Positions 36,237 through 44,213 of a stretch of DNA of 64,000 bases are shown one piece after another. Position 1 is the first letter of the stretch. The number at the start of each line of letters is the position of its first letter. Source of the DNA: Levilactobacillus tangyuanensis (GTDB lineage Bacteria; Bacillota; Bacilli; Lactobacillales; Lactobacillaceae); contig NZ_RHOA01000009.1 in the NCBI RefSeq assembly GCF_003946545.1, positions 22,923 through 86,922 of the forward strand, read 5' to 3'. The translations under genes were made by a program, and so were the position numbers. The notes below the pieces were generated by a model, which was given only the letters and a program-made list of their open reading frames with translations, was not told the origin of the DNA and did no database searches.

Positions 36237-38876
36237 ATGGGGAAACGACTGTGGGCGGCTATTCAAAAGCGGCTGGGTTTAATCAAAGGGATTTTTATTT
36301 TCTCGATGTTAATCTTCATTATTCAAGAGGTGGCGCATGTTGCCCGCGAGGTGAATGGTCATCAATTAAGGGATGAGTTAAGCAGTCTTAGCTGGGAGAT
36401 GGTCCTGTTACTGGCCGTGGCCGGTTTCGTGGCAGTCCTCCCGATGTTGATTTATGACTTCACCATTGTGGAATTTCTACCCGGAAAGTTTACCCGTTGG
36501 TATGTCTTTCGGACCGGATGGGTCACCAATACCTTCACCAATCTGGCAGGCATGGGCGGGTTGCTAGGCGCCAGCCTACGGGCCAATTTCTATGCCAAGT
36601 CAGCCTCAAAGAAGCAGGTCGTCTATGCGATTTCAAAGATTGCCCTGTTTCTCTTAGCCGGCCTATCCGTAGCGTGCTGGGTGGCCTTAATCTTACTATT
36701 CGGCGCTCACGTGGGGGTCGCCTACGAGGGGTATTGGTTCTGGCTACTGGGTGGCGGTCTCTACTTTCCGTGCGTCCTAATTTTTACCCGACTAAACGAT
36801 GGCGAGTTCTTTCAGGACTTAACCTGGTTGCGGGAAGGACGACTGATCCTCGGATCGTGTCTGGAATGGGGAAGCTGCGGCCTGTTTTTCTTACTCATCG
36901 GCTGGGCACTCAATCTCCCGCTTAATCTCGCTGCCGTCTTTCCAATGTTTGTGGTGGCTTCCGTGGCCGGCGTCGTTTCCATGATTCCCGGTGGCCTGGG
37001 GTCTTTTGACGTCTTCATGATTATTGGGTTGGGGTTCATGGGCGTCAGCCGGGCGGACGCCACCGGGTGGCTCCTGTTATACCGGCTATTTTACTACCTC
37101 CTGCCGTTTGGCCTAGGCGTCGGGTTCTTTATTCATGATGCCGGGCGCCGCCTGAATCACTTCTTAAATGGCCTTCCGATGGCCGCTCTGCGCCGAGCCG
37201 CCCAAATCTTTGTGACGGTCTTTATGTATTTCTCTGGGGTTATGATGCTCCTCTTCGCCACGATTCCGGACGTGGTTTTGGCCAATCGGGTCTACCTCCA
37301 GTTGGTACCGTACATGTTTTATTTTCTCAGCCAGGTCGCGAATATTGTGGTCGCGTTTCTCTTGATCGGGCTGGCGCGTGGCGTTGGCGCCCGGGTGAAA
37401 CGGGCCTTTTGGCCGACCGTGGTGGTGCTGGCGGTAGCGATTGTCAACACGCTGGTCGCCGAGAACTTTCCAGGTGGTTTGGTCGTGTTGCTTTGCCTCG
37501 TGATGGTTTCCCTGGTCTTCGCTCGCCCGGAACTCTATCGAACGGGCTTTCATTATTCGTGGGGTGGCCTGACGGTTGACGGCCTAATCTTTATGGGAAC
37601 TTTCCTGATCTATACCGTCCTGGGCATCTTTACGCTGCATGGCCACCACCATCATCACTATTGGATTCCTCATTCCTGGTGGATTCCTTCGACACAGGTT
37701 TGGCTCGATGGTTTAGGCGGCTTGTTGGTGGCCCTATTTATCTTGGCGGACATCTATCGTTACCTGGCCTTTCGTCCGGCGCCCTGGTTACGACGACCGT
37801 TCAACGCAGAACGGGTACGCCGGCTGATTGGGCGATACGGTGGAAATGAGGTTAGCCATCTGGCCTTCTTGCGGGATAAGCATACCTATTTCTATCGGGA
37901 AGCGGGGGAGGACCAGTTGCTAATCCTGTTTCGTCGCCGGGCCAACAAATTGATGGTTATGGGCGAACCCATTGGCAATCAAACGAAGCTCCGGCCGGCA
38001 CTGGCGGCATTCATGAAGGACGCCGATGAGGCCGGGATGACGCCTGTGTTCTATGAGGTTAGCGAGGCGCTGACCCTTTCCCTTCATGAGATGGGATTTG
38101 ATTTTATTAAAATGGGCGAGGAAGGTCACGTGGATCTGGCGAGCTTTACCTTGATTGGCAAACCGCACCGTGGTGAACGGGCGCTGGTCAACAAGTTTAC
38201 CCGCGAGGGCTTTCATTTCGAGCTTCTACAACCGCCGTTGAGCGACGAGGCCTTTGCGCAGTTGGCCCAGGTCTCTGCGGAATGGTTGGGCGACGAAACG
38301 GAGAAGGGCTTTTCCATGGGGTTCTTTGACCGCGACTATCTGAACGAGGCCCCGGTAGCCGTCATGAAGGATGCCAATGACCAGATCGTGGCGTTTGCCA
38401 ATCTCATGCCGACCGGGAATCATGACGTGACCTCAATCGACCTGATGCGGGCCGGTCATGCCGCCCCGTCGGGCATCATGGATGGGCTTTTCGTCCACCT
38501 ATTTAGCCTGTGTCGGGAGCAGGGGTACCAGACGTTTAACCTGGGGATGACCCCGCTGGCCAATGTCGGCGTCTCGCGGTTCAGTTTTATTGAGGAACGG
38601 GCCGCCCATCTCATCTATGAATACGGGTCGACCTTTTACAGTTTCCAGGGGTTGCGGTCCTATAAGGAAAAATATGTGACCGATTGGCAGCCCAAATACC
38701 TGGCCTATCGGCGGCGCCAATCCTTGGTGTTTACGATGCTGCAACTGATGCAAACCATCAATCATCCGGCTCGTTCGAATCACCTGTTACCGGGCTGGCT
38801 CAACGCTTGGATCGATGATGAGATTCGTTGGCAGAATCGTAAGGCCGTGGATAAATCGGTCGGGAAGGGCAACTAG
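36237..38876 (+). CDS. mprF: MprF-like lysylphosphatidylglycerol synthase/flippase
   Basis: An 879-residue protein matching MprF, which adds lysine (or alanine) from tRNA to phosphatidylglycerol and flips the product, lowering surface negative charge and conferring resistance to cationic peptides. About the first 500 residues are multiple transmembrane helices (flippase half with FVVASVAGVVSMIPGGLGSF). The C-terminal synthase domain has the GNAT-like fold and motifs LRSYKEKYVTDWQPKYLAY. A His-rich extracytoplasmic loop (HGHHHHHYW) is unusual. ATG has GGGGGGTG upstream. It follows the YfhO-like operon with its own promoter. Confidence 0.92.
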   Translation: MGKRLWAAIQKRLGLIKGIFIFSMLIFIIQEVAHVAREVNGHQLRDELSSLSWEMVLLLAVAGFVAVLPMLIYDFTIVEFLPGKFTRWYVFRTGWVTNTFTNLAGMGGLLGASLRANFYAKSASKKQVVYAISKIALFLLAGLSVACWVALILLFGAHVGVAYEGYWFWLLGGGLYFPCVLIFTRLNDGEFFQDLTWLREGRLILGSCLEWGSCGLFFLLIGWALNLPLNLAAVFPMFVVASVAGVVSMIPGGLGSFDVFMIIGLGFMGVSRADATGWLLLYRLFYYLLPFGLGVGFFIHDAGRRLNHFLNGLPMAALRRAAQIFVTVFMYFSGVMMLLFATIPDVVLANRVYLQLVPYMFYFLSQVANIVVAFLLIGLARGVGARVKRAFWPTVVVLAVAIVNTLVAENFPGGLVVLLCLVMVSLVFARPELYRTGFHYSWGGLTVDGLIFMGTFLIYTVLGIFTLHGHHHHHYWIPHSWWIPSTQVWLDGLGGLLVALFILADIYRYLAFRPAPWLRRPFNAERVRRLIGRYGGNEVSHLAFLRDKHTYFYREAGEDQLLILFRRRANKLMVMGEPIGNQTKLRPALAAFMKDADEAGMTPVFYEVSEALTLSLHEMGFDFIKMGEEGHVDLASFTLIGKPHRGERALVNKFTREGFHFELLQPPLSDEAFAQLAQVSAEWLGDETEKGFSMGFFDRDYLNEAPVAVMKDANDQIVAFANLMPTGNHDVTSIDLMRAGHAAPSGIMDGLFVHLFSLCREQGYQTFNLGMTPLANVGVSRFSFIEERAAHLIYEYGSTFYSFQGLRSYKEKYVTDWQPKYLAYRRRQSLVFTMLQLMQTINHPARSNHLLPGWLNAWIDDEIRWQNRKAVDKSVGKGN

Positions 38877-38905
38877 TACGGCTATTAGTTGATAACTGAT
38901 GCGAC

Positions 38906-38936
38906 AAAAAAGGCTGTGACAATTGTCACAGCCTTT
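38906..38936 (-). terminator. Terminator of LOG-family gene
   Basis: AAAGGCTGTGAC pairs perfectly with GTCACAGCCTTT. The T tract is on the minus strand, but it also closes the convergent mprF transcript imperfectly. Confidence 0.85.
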
Positions 38937-38941
38937 GATCG

Positions 38942-39520
38942 TTAATTCGTGTATTTGTAAGGGAGTTGATGATGGAAGGTTGAGAAACCTTCGAAGATTT
39001 CATCAATCGTTGTGGCGTTGATGAATAGGTCCAGATTCTCTTGGGGGGCAAAGCCGGCATCACAGCACTTGTGCATCATGGTTACCAGGTCGTCGTAGTA
39101 ATGATTGATGTTGAACAGGGCAATGGGTTTTTGATGAACGTTGATTTGGCTCCACGACAACATGGTCGTGAATTCCTCGAACGTGCCGAAGCCGCCGGGC
39201 AAAACGATGAAGGCATCCGATTGACGGAGCATTTCATCCTTGCGCTCATCCATGGTGGATGTTTCTAATAGCGTGGTGACGTTGGTTTCGGCCAGTCCCA
39301 TTTCGCTTAAGAAGGTGGGGATGATGCCGATGACCTCGCCGCCAGCATCCATGGTGGACTTGGCAATGGCGCCCATGAGGCCCTCCTTGCCGCCGCCGTA
39401 AACGACCGGATGGTGATGGTCGGCTAAGAACTGGCCTAAGGCGTTGGTTTCACTTAGAAATTGTGGGTCGTACCCATGGTTAGATCCACAGAACACACAG
39501 ACATTCTTGATGGTTGTCAT
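38942..39520 (-). CDS. LOG family protein (TIGR00730, lysine decarboxylase-like fold)
   Basis: A 192-residue Rossmann-fold protein of the LOG family; plant and bacterial members cleave cytokinin nucleotides or other nucleotide 5'-monophosphates (phosphoribohydrolase). Motifs are VYGGGKEGLMGAIA and the hallmark PGGFGTFEEFTTMLSW. Length is normal. Annotations as lysine decarboxylase in this family are wrong. ATG with GGGGG upstream. It is monocistronic. The true bacterial substrate is not known. Confidence 0.9.
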   Translation of the reverse strand: MTTIKNVCVFCGSNHGYDPQFLSETNALGQFLADHHHPVVYGGGKEGLMGAIAKSTMDAGGEVIGIIPTFLSEMGLAETNVTTLLETSTMDERKDEMLRQSDAFIVLPGGFGTFEEFTTMLSWSQINVHQKPIALFNINHYYDDLVTMMHKCCDAGFAPQENLDLFINATTIDEIFEGFSTFHHQLPYKYTN

Positions 39521-39567
39521 GTCAAATACCCCCGAAAGTAAATTTACTGAAGCTACAATTAGTATAC

Positions 39568-39579
39568 CGCAATTGCGGA
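39568..39579. repeat. 12-base palindrome upstream of LOG gene
   Basis: CCGCAATTGCGG is a perfect palindrome and falls next to a minus-strand -10-like TATACT. It may be an operator for the LOG gene. Confidence 0.5.
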
Positions 39580-39724
39580 TAAGTTTAAGGGACGATTTGC
39601 TTTCACTGCCCCAGCACTTTGTTAGTTCTTGAGGTTAACCGGCCGTTCTTAATTGCTCGGAAGTGGTGAGTAGCCTATGCTAGTCAGCATGGAAAATGAG
39701 GCTAGGCCAAAAGGATGGATAACT

Positions 39725-40627
39725 ATGGGGATTAAAAAAATCGTGGTTGCGGGCGGCGGAACCATTGGCAGTCAGATCGCTTATCAGTCAGCTTACAGTG
39801 GTTTTAGCGTCACCATTTATGACCGTAGTGTGGCCGCCGTGGCCGCCACTAAGCGACGAACGGCAACCTGGGACCAAGTCTATGCGGAGCGCCTGTTTGC
39901 CACGCCGGCCGTCGTTTATGACACCAACGAACGCATTCAATACGCCACGGACCTGGAAACCGCGGTCGAAGGGGCTGATCTCATTATTGAGGCCATTCCG
40001 GAAGTCCTGGCGGTGAAGAATGAATTCTATGCGGCCCTGGCCAAGGTGGTTTCGGCACAGTCAATCTTAGTCACCAACTCCTCGACCTTTCTGCCAAGTC
40101 AATTTGCCACCATTTCGGGACATCCGGAGAACTTCTTAGCCCTGCACTTTACGCCGCACGTCTGGCCTAACCAGCCGGCCGAGATCATGGGACAGCCACT
40201 GACCGATCGGACGGCCTACCAGGCGGTGGTTGCGTTTGTCCGTGAGATTGACATGGTCCCAATTCAATTAACCAGGGAGCAACCCGCCTATATCTTGAAC
40301 ACCCTAATGGCGCCATTTCTGGAGTCGGCCCTGTTGCTGTGGGAGAAGGGGGTCGCCGAACCGGAAATGATCGATCGGGCTTGGATGATTGCCACCGGTG
40401 GTGCCAAGGGACCGTTCGGCATTCTCGACGAGATGGATCTTCGGGCAGCCTATCGCCTAATGCTGGCCACCAGTGCTGAACCCGGGAAGGAAGCGTTGGT
40501 GGCGGTGGCCCAACGGCTAAAGACCGAGATGTTGGATGAACACCGTTACGGTCAGATTAGTGGTCGTGGATTCTATCGTTATCCGAAGCCGGCATATAGC
40601 AGCCCGGTTTTCCTAAAACACAAATAA
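39725..40627 (+). CDS. 3-hydroxyacyl-CoA dehydrogenase family protein
   Basis: A 300-residue NAD-dependent dehydrogenase. The N-terminal Rossmann fold starts IKKIVVAGGGTIGSQIA; the NAD-binding and catalytic region includes IEAIPEVLAVKNEF, TNSSTFLPSQFA and ALHFTPHVWPNQPAE with the likely catalytic His. The C-terminal helical domain includes GPFGILDEMDLRAAYRL. ATG follows AAAGGATGG; longer frames upstream lack a ribosome site. Lactobacilli usually lack beta-oxidation, so the substrate is probably another 3-hydroxy acid or acyl-CoA; this is inference. Confidence 0.88.
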   Translation: MGIKKIVVAGGGTIGSQIAYQSAYSGFSVTIYDRSVAAVAATKRRTATWDQVYAERLFATPAVVYDTNERIQYATDLETAVEGADLIIEAIPEVLAVKNEFYAALAKVVSAQSILVTNSSTFLPSQFATISGHPENFLALHFTPHVWPNQPAEIMGQPLTDRTAYQAVVAFVREIDMVPIQLTREQPAYILNTLMAPFLESALLLWEKGVAEPEMIDRAWMIATGGAKGPFGILDEMDLRAAYRLMLATSAEPGKEALVAVAQRLKTEMLDEHRYGQISGRGFYRYPKPAYSSPVFLKHK

Positions 40628-40630
40628 ATA

Positions 40631-40676
40631 AAGGACGATTACCGACGAGAGTCTTCTCGTGGTAATCGTCCTTTTT
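40631..40676. terminator. Bidirectional terminator, dehydrogenase / surface protein
   Basis: AAGGACGATTACC pairs with GGTAATCGTCCTT around an ACGAGA/TCTCGT inner hairpin; A and T tracts on both sides. Confidence 0.88.
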
Positions 40677-40694
40677 AACTAGGATTGTTTTGAT

Positions 40695-42665
40695 TTATTC
40701 GTGACGCTTCCGACTAGCAGCCAGGCCCAAGATGCTGATGGCCATGGCAACGCCGGCAGCAATCGCGCTGACGGAACTCTTTTCGTTGGTTTGTGGTAAG
40801 GTCGTCGCGTTCTTGTTGGCAGCTGCATGGTTGGCCAGCTTGACCACATGGGCGGTCTTGGCGGCGTTATCCATGCGCTTGTAAGCCACGCGGTTACCCT
40901 TTGAGGCGGTTACCTTGGCAGCGGCAGCACCCTTCTTAGCTGTCGCGGCTTTCTTACCCGTGACCTTGGCCGCGGCGCCACCCTTGGTTGGTGTGCCAGT
41001 GGTGATGGTTGCACCATCGCCGCCCGTTACAGGCGTGGTGACTGCGCTATCGCCAGTGTCCGTCGGTGTGGTCGTGGTGCCAGTGGTAGGAGGCGTTACA
41101 ACGACGGGATCCTTGCCATTGACGATGGTAAATTCCAAAGAGAAGGCGTATTGACTGGTCTTAGAGTTCAAGGCCCAAACTCTGTAGGTGCCATCGGGAA
41201 CATCGGCATTAGCGGTTAAGTTAAACCCGATCGGGTTCGATGAATCGGCCGTGACCGTGAAGAGACTGCCCTTACCATTGCTCCAGCCGTAAACTTGCAT
41301 GGGGTCTGTCGTGTCGAAGGTCACTCCATCGGCACCGCGGACACCGGCAACGAGGCCGGTCAGTGGATCAAACGTCCGGTTCTTAGGGGTGATGGTAAAG
41401 GTTCCACCCGTTAAGATTTGGTTCATGGTCGTTTGGTTAGAGGTTGGTGATTGTTGGCCAGAGGTGAAGTGGTTTTGTTGCGCGTCAACCACGATGTCTG
41501 GACGCAGGACCGGTAGGTTGCCGGAGAAATCGTTGTGGCCAATGTAAAGGTAGTTGATATTAGTCAGGTCGGCTTCGGTGATTGGGCCAGATAACTTGTT
41601 GCTAGCTAAGTTGAGTGAGGTTCCGGGAACTGGGGTGCCCATGTTTTCCAGGCCACCGGTTAAGTCGTTGCTGGAAAGGTTAATCGAATTGAGATCCTTG
41701 TAGTTTGTCAGGTTAGGCAAGTTACCGGTTAAGTGGTAGCCGACGATGTACAGGTAGTTCAACGCCGTATTTTCGCCTAACACGTTGTTCATGAAGGTGG
41801 TGGCATCGACTGGTGCGGTTGCTTGGTCCTTGCTATAAATCGCGAAGTGATTCAGCTTTGGTGCAAAGGAGAAGTTCACGTAGTTAGCGGGATCGACATC
41901 CCCCGTGAAGCTAAAGTAGGTTAAGTTCTTGAAGTATTGTAACCCTTCAAAAGTAGTTGGCATGGTGCCGGTGTACCCGTCGGTATAAAACGAGGTCAGG
42001 TGATCGATGTATTGGGACAGATTGTCATCGGTAATCGTGATGCCACTGGCCGGGTTGAATGATTTTTGCACATCGAATTCGATTAAGGACCGTAAGCCGG
42101 CATCCTTAAGCCATTCAGTGGCATTAACCCCTTGAACTGATGCATCATCATATGTTGGGGCAACGGCGGCCTTAGCGAGGCTTGCTCGTGACCGCTTACC
42201 GGCATTGTCGTTAACGCTGCCAGTACCTGCGGCATCGCCACCGTTATCGGTGTTAACGTCGTTGGTGGTATTGGTATTGTTGCCACCGGTACCTTTGTTT
42301 AAATCGGAACCGGCATTCTTGTCAGCGCCGGAATCAACGCCGGTGGCAGCGTCGTCGTTGAGGCCTTTATCAGATCCTGAATCAACGTCTTTGCTAAGAC
42401 CAGAACCGGCATCCTTGTTTTCGCCGGTGCCGTTAGATAAAGTAGCGGAACTGGTTTCAGTATCGTTAGCGGCTGCTGGCGCTTGACTACTGGTGCTGGG
42501 CGTGTCACTGGTATTGCCAGTGGTGCTGTCGGCAGAGGCCGTGGCACTCATGCCGGTGACGCCAAAGTCTAACGCGGCAACGGTTACACAGGCGAAGACC
42601 CAGTTCTTGCCTGCCTTGTAGCTCTTGTAATGTTCCTTCGTATTTAACGTAACGTGCTTTCTCAT
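40695..42665 (-). CDS. LPxTG-anchored leucine-rich surface protein with KxYKxGKxW signal
   Basis: A 656-residue secreted protein. It starts with a KxYKxGKxW-type signal (YKSYKAGKNW, then ACVTVAALDFGVTGM) and ends with the sortase motif LPQTN, a hydrophobic helix and a RKRHE tail. After a Ser/Thr/Asn/Asp-rich region to about residue 155 come leucine-rich repeat units such as LNSINLSSNDLTG and INYLYIGHNDFSG, a beta-rich region, then a Pro/Thr and Ala/Lys/Gly-rich wall-spanning segment. ATG has AGGGGG upstream. An adhesin role is likely but the ligand is unknown. Confidence 0.92.
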   Translation of the reverse strand: MRKHVTLNTKEHYKSYKAGKNWVFACVTVAALDFGVTGMSATASADSTTGNTSDTPSTSSQAPAAANDTETSSATLSNGTGENKDAGSGLSKDVDSGSDKGLNDDAATGVDSGADKNAGSDLNKGTGGNNTNTTNDVNTDNGGDAAGTGSVNDNAGKRSRASLAKAAVAPTYDDASVQGVNATEWLKDAGLRSLIEFDVQKSFNPASGITITDDNLSQYIDHLTSFYTDGYTGTMPTTFEGLQYFKNLTYFSFTGDVDPANYVNFSFAPKLNHFAIYSKDQATAPVDATTFMNNVLGENTALNYLYIVGYHLTGNLPNLTNYKDLNSINLSSNDLTGGLENMGTPVPGTSLNLASNKLSGPITEADLTNINYLYIGHNDFSGNLPVLRPDIVVDAQQNHFTSGQQSPTSNQTTMNQILTGGTFTITPKNRTFDPLTGLVAGVRGADGVTFDTTDPMQVYGWSNGKGSLFTVTADSSNPIGFNLTANADVPDGTYRVWALNSKTSQYAFSLEFTIVNGKDPVVVTPPTTGTTTTPTDTGDSAVTTPVTGGDGATITTGTPTKGGAAAKVTGKKAATAKKGAAAAKVTASKGNRVAYKRMDNAAKTAHVVKLANHAAANKNATTLPQTNEKSSVSAIAAGVAMAISILGLAASRKRHE

Positions 42666-42768
42666 GATATTTACCCCCTAGTATGGTAATGGAACTTTTT
42701 TAACTTCCGAATCGATGATTAGCATTTATGCCACACATTTGTAAATGTGGATAACTTTCTACGACTTC

Positions 42769-42796
42769 ATTGTACACCCTGGTTGACTAAATACAA
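42769..42796 (-). promoter_or_regulatory. Promoter of surface-protein gene
   Basis: On the minus strand TTGTAT (42796-42791), 16-base spacer, TACAAT (42774-42769), about 100 bases upstream of the start codon. Confidence 0.6.
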
Positions 42797-43097
42797 TAAT
42801 AAAATGTTAAATAGAAAAACTATTTTGACAATATGAATGATTATTGTCGATTTGTCTGCAAAAAGCGCTAATAAACGCGCCACAACAACCTTTTTATAAT
42901 GTACACTATTTCACTATAACGGCCAATAATCGGTTTAGATCGGGATTTATGACTAATGGAATCCTGTTTACCAATGAGTGTGAAATAACTAAACTGAGCC
43001 TAAATGGGTTAAGGTATGTTCGTTAATCGAGTGATCTAAGGACTGAAGAATCGTGGGAGTTGACGGAAAATAACGGGTACTGATGACGATTCGGCCT

Positions 43098-43132
43098 AAA
43101 AAAGGCCCCCAGACGATTTGGTCTGGGGGCCT
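43098..43132 (-). terminator. Terminator of nrdHEF operon
   Basis: On the minus strand AAGGCCCCCAGAC pairs exactly with GTCTGGGGGCCTT, then T6; a very strong hairpin. Confidence 0.92.
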
Positions 43133-43154
43133 TGGTGGCTAATCAATGGTTAAA

Positions 43155-44150
43155 TTATTTGCTGGGATCATCGGGGTCCTTGGCGGAACCGATGGTGTAG
43201 TCACTGTCGTTCATGGCTTCCACGTCACCTAGGAGGTACCCATTCCCAACCTGTGAGAAGAAATCATGGTTGGCCGTGGAGGTCGAGATCCCGTTCATAA
43301 CAACGGGATCAACGTCTTCGGCGGTATCGGGGAACAGGGGATCCTGACCCAGGTTCATGAGGGCCTTGTTGGCATTGTAGCGGATGAAGGTGAGGACCTT
43401 TTCCGTCCAGCCGATTTGGTCATATAAGGTATGGGTGTACTTCTCTTCGTTGGCATAGAGCTTGTAGAGGAAGTCGTACATCCAATCCTTCATTTGTTGT
43501 TGCTCGTTGTCGGTTAATTCCTTCATGCCCAATTGGAACTTGTAACCAATGTAGGTGCCATGGACGGATTCGTCCCGCAGGATAAGCTTGATAATTTCGG
43601 CAACGTTATTGAGCTTGTTGTGGCCGAGGTAATAGAGCGGGGTGAAGAACCCGGAATAGAATAAGAAGGTTTCCAAGAAGACACTGGAGATCTTTTTCTT
43701 TAACGGATGCTCATCGTCATGATACAAGTCATAGATGCGTTTCGTTTTGTTTTGTAGGAATTCTTCGGAATCACTCCATTTGAAAATCTCATCGATTTCG
43801 TTTGGCGTGTTCAACGTGGAAAAGATGGTGGAGTAACTCTTGGCGTGAACCGATTCCATGAATTGGATGTTGTTTAATACCGCCGTTTCGTGCGGGGTCC
43901 GGACGTCCTTGCGCAGGGCGGCCATGCCATCTTGTGACTGCAGGGTATCTAGCAGCGTCAGGCCGCCGAAAACGTGACCAACGACCCATTGGTGATCGGT
44001 GTCGAGCGTCCGCCAGTCATCCAGGTCATTAGAAACCGGGATTCGGGTGTCGAGCCAAAATTGTTCCGTGAGCTTTTCCCAAGTTGCCTTGTCGATCTCG
44101 TCTGAGACCGCGTTCCAGTTAATTGCATCGTAATTTTCAATTCTTGCCAT
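43155..44150 (-). CDS. nrdF: Class Ib ribonucleotide reductase beta subunit
   Basis: A 331-residue radical-generating subunit that reduces ribonucleotides together with NrdE. Metal-ligand and radical motifs are present: NNIQFMESVHAKSYSTIF (Glu, His and a radical-site Tyr), LTLLDTLQ (Asp) and DESVHGTYIGYKFQ (Glu and His). No maturase NrdI gene lies nearby, as sometimes occurs. ATG follows AAGGAGTGG. It ends the nrd operon. Confidence 0.94.
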   Translation of the reverse strand: MARIENYDAINWNAVSDEIDKATWEKLTEQFWLDTRIPVSNDLDDWRTLDTDHQWVVGHVFGGLTLLDTLQSQDGMAALRKDVRTPHETAVLNNIQFMESVHAKSYSTIFSTLNTPNEIDEIFKWSDSEEFLQNKTKRIYDLYHDDEHPLKKKISSVFLETFLFYSGFFTPLYYLGHNKLNNVAEIIKLILRDESVHGTYIGYKFQLGMKELTDNEQQQMKDWMYDFLYKLYANEEKYTHTLYDQIGWTEKVLTFIRYNANKALMNLGQDPLFPDTAEDVDPVVMNGISTSTANHDFFSQVGNGYLLGDVEAMNDSDYTIGSAKDPDDPSK

Positions 44151-44213
44151 GTTGCCACTCCTTTGTCGGGGACTTGTCGGCCGTTATCATTGTATCTGAA
44201 CCGGTGATGTTAA

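Larger units (their letters stand above)
42666..43154. other. AT-rich intergenic region, surface protein / nrdF
   Basis: A 489-base region, clearly AT-richer than its surroundings. It holds the surface-protein promoter and leader (with hairpin CACATTT-GT-AAATGTG at 42734-42749), a perfect 7-bp repeat GACAATA-N8-TATTGTC near 42834-42855, and the nrd operon terminator at 43098-43132. I saw no gene with a ribosome site. Confidence 0.6.

Noticed and set aside
42844..43026. Plus-strand 60-codon frame in the AT-rich spacer upstream of the surface-protein gene
   Set aside because: No ribosome site, no recognisable features, and it lies in a promoter-containing region.
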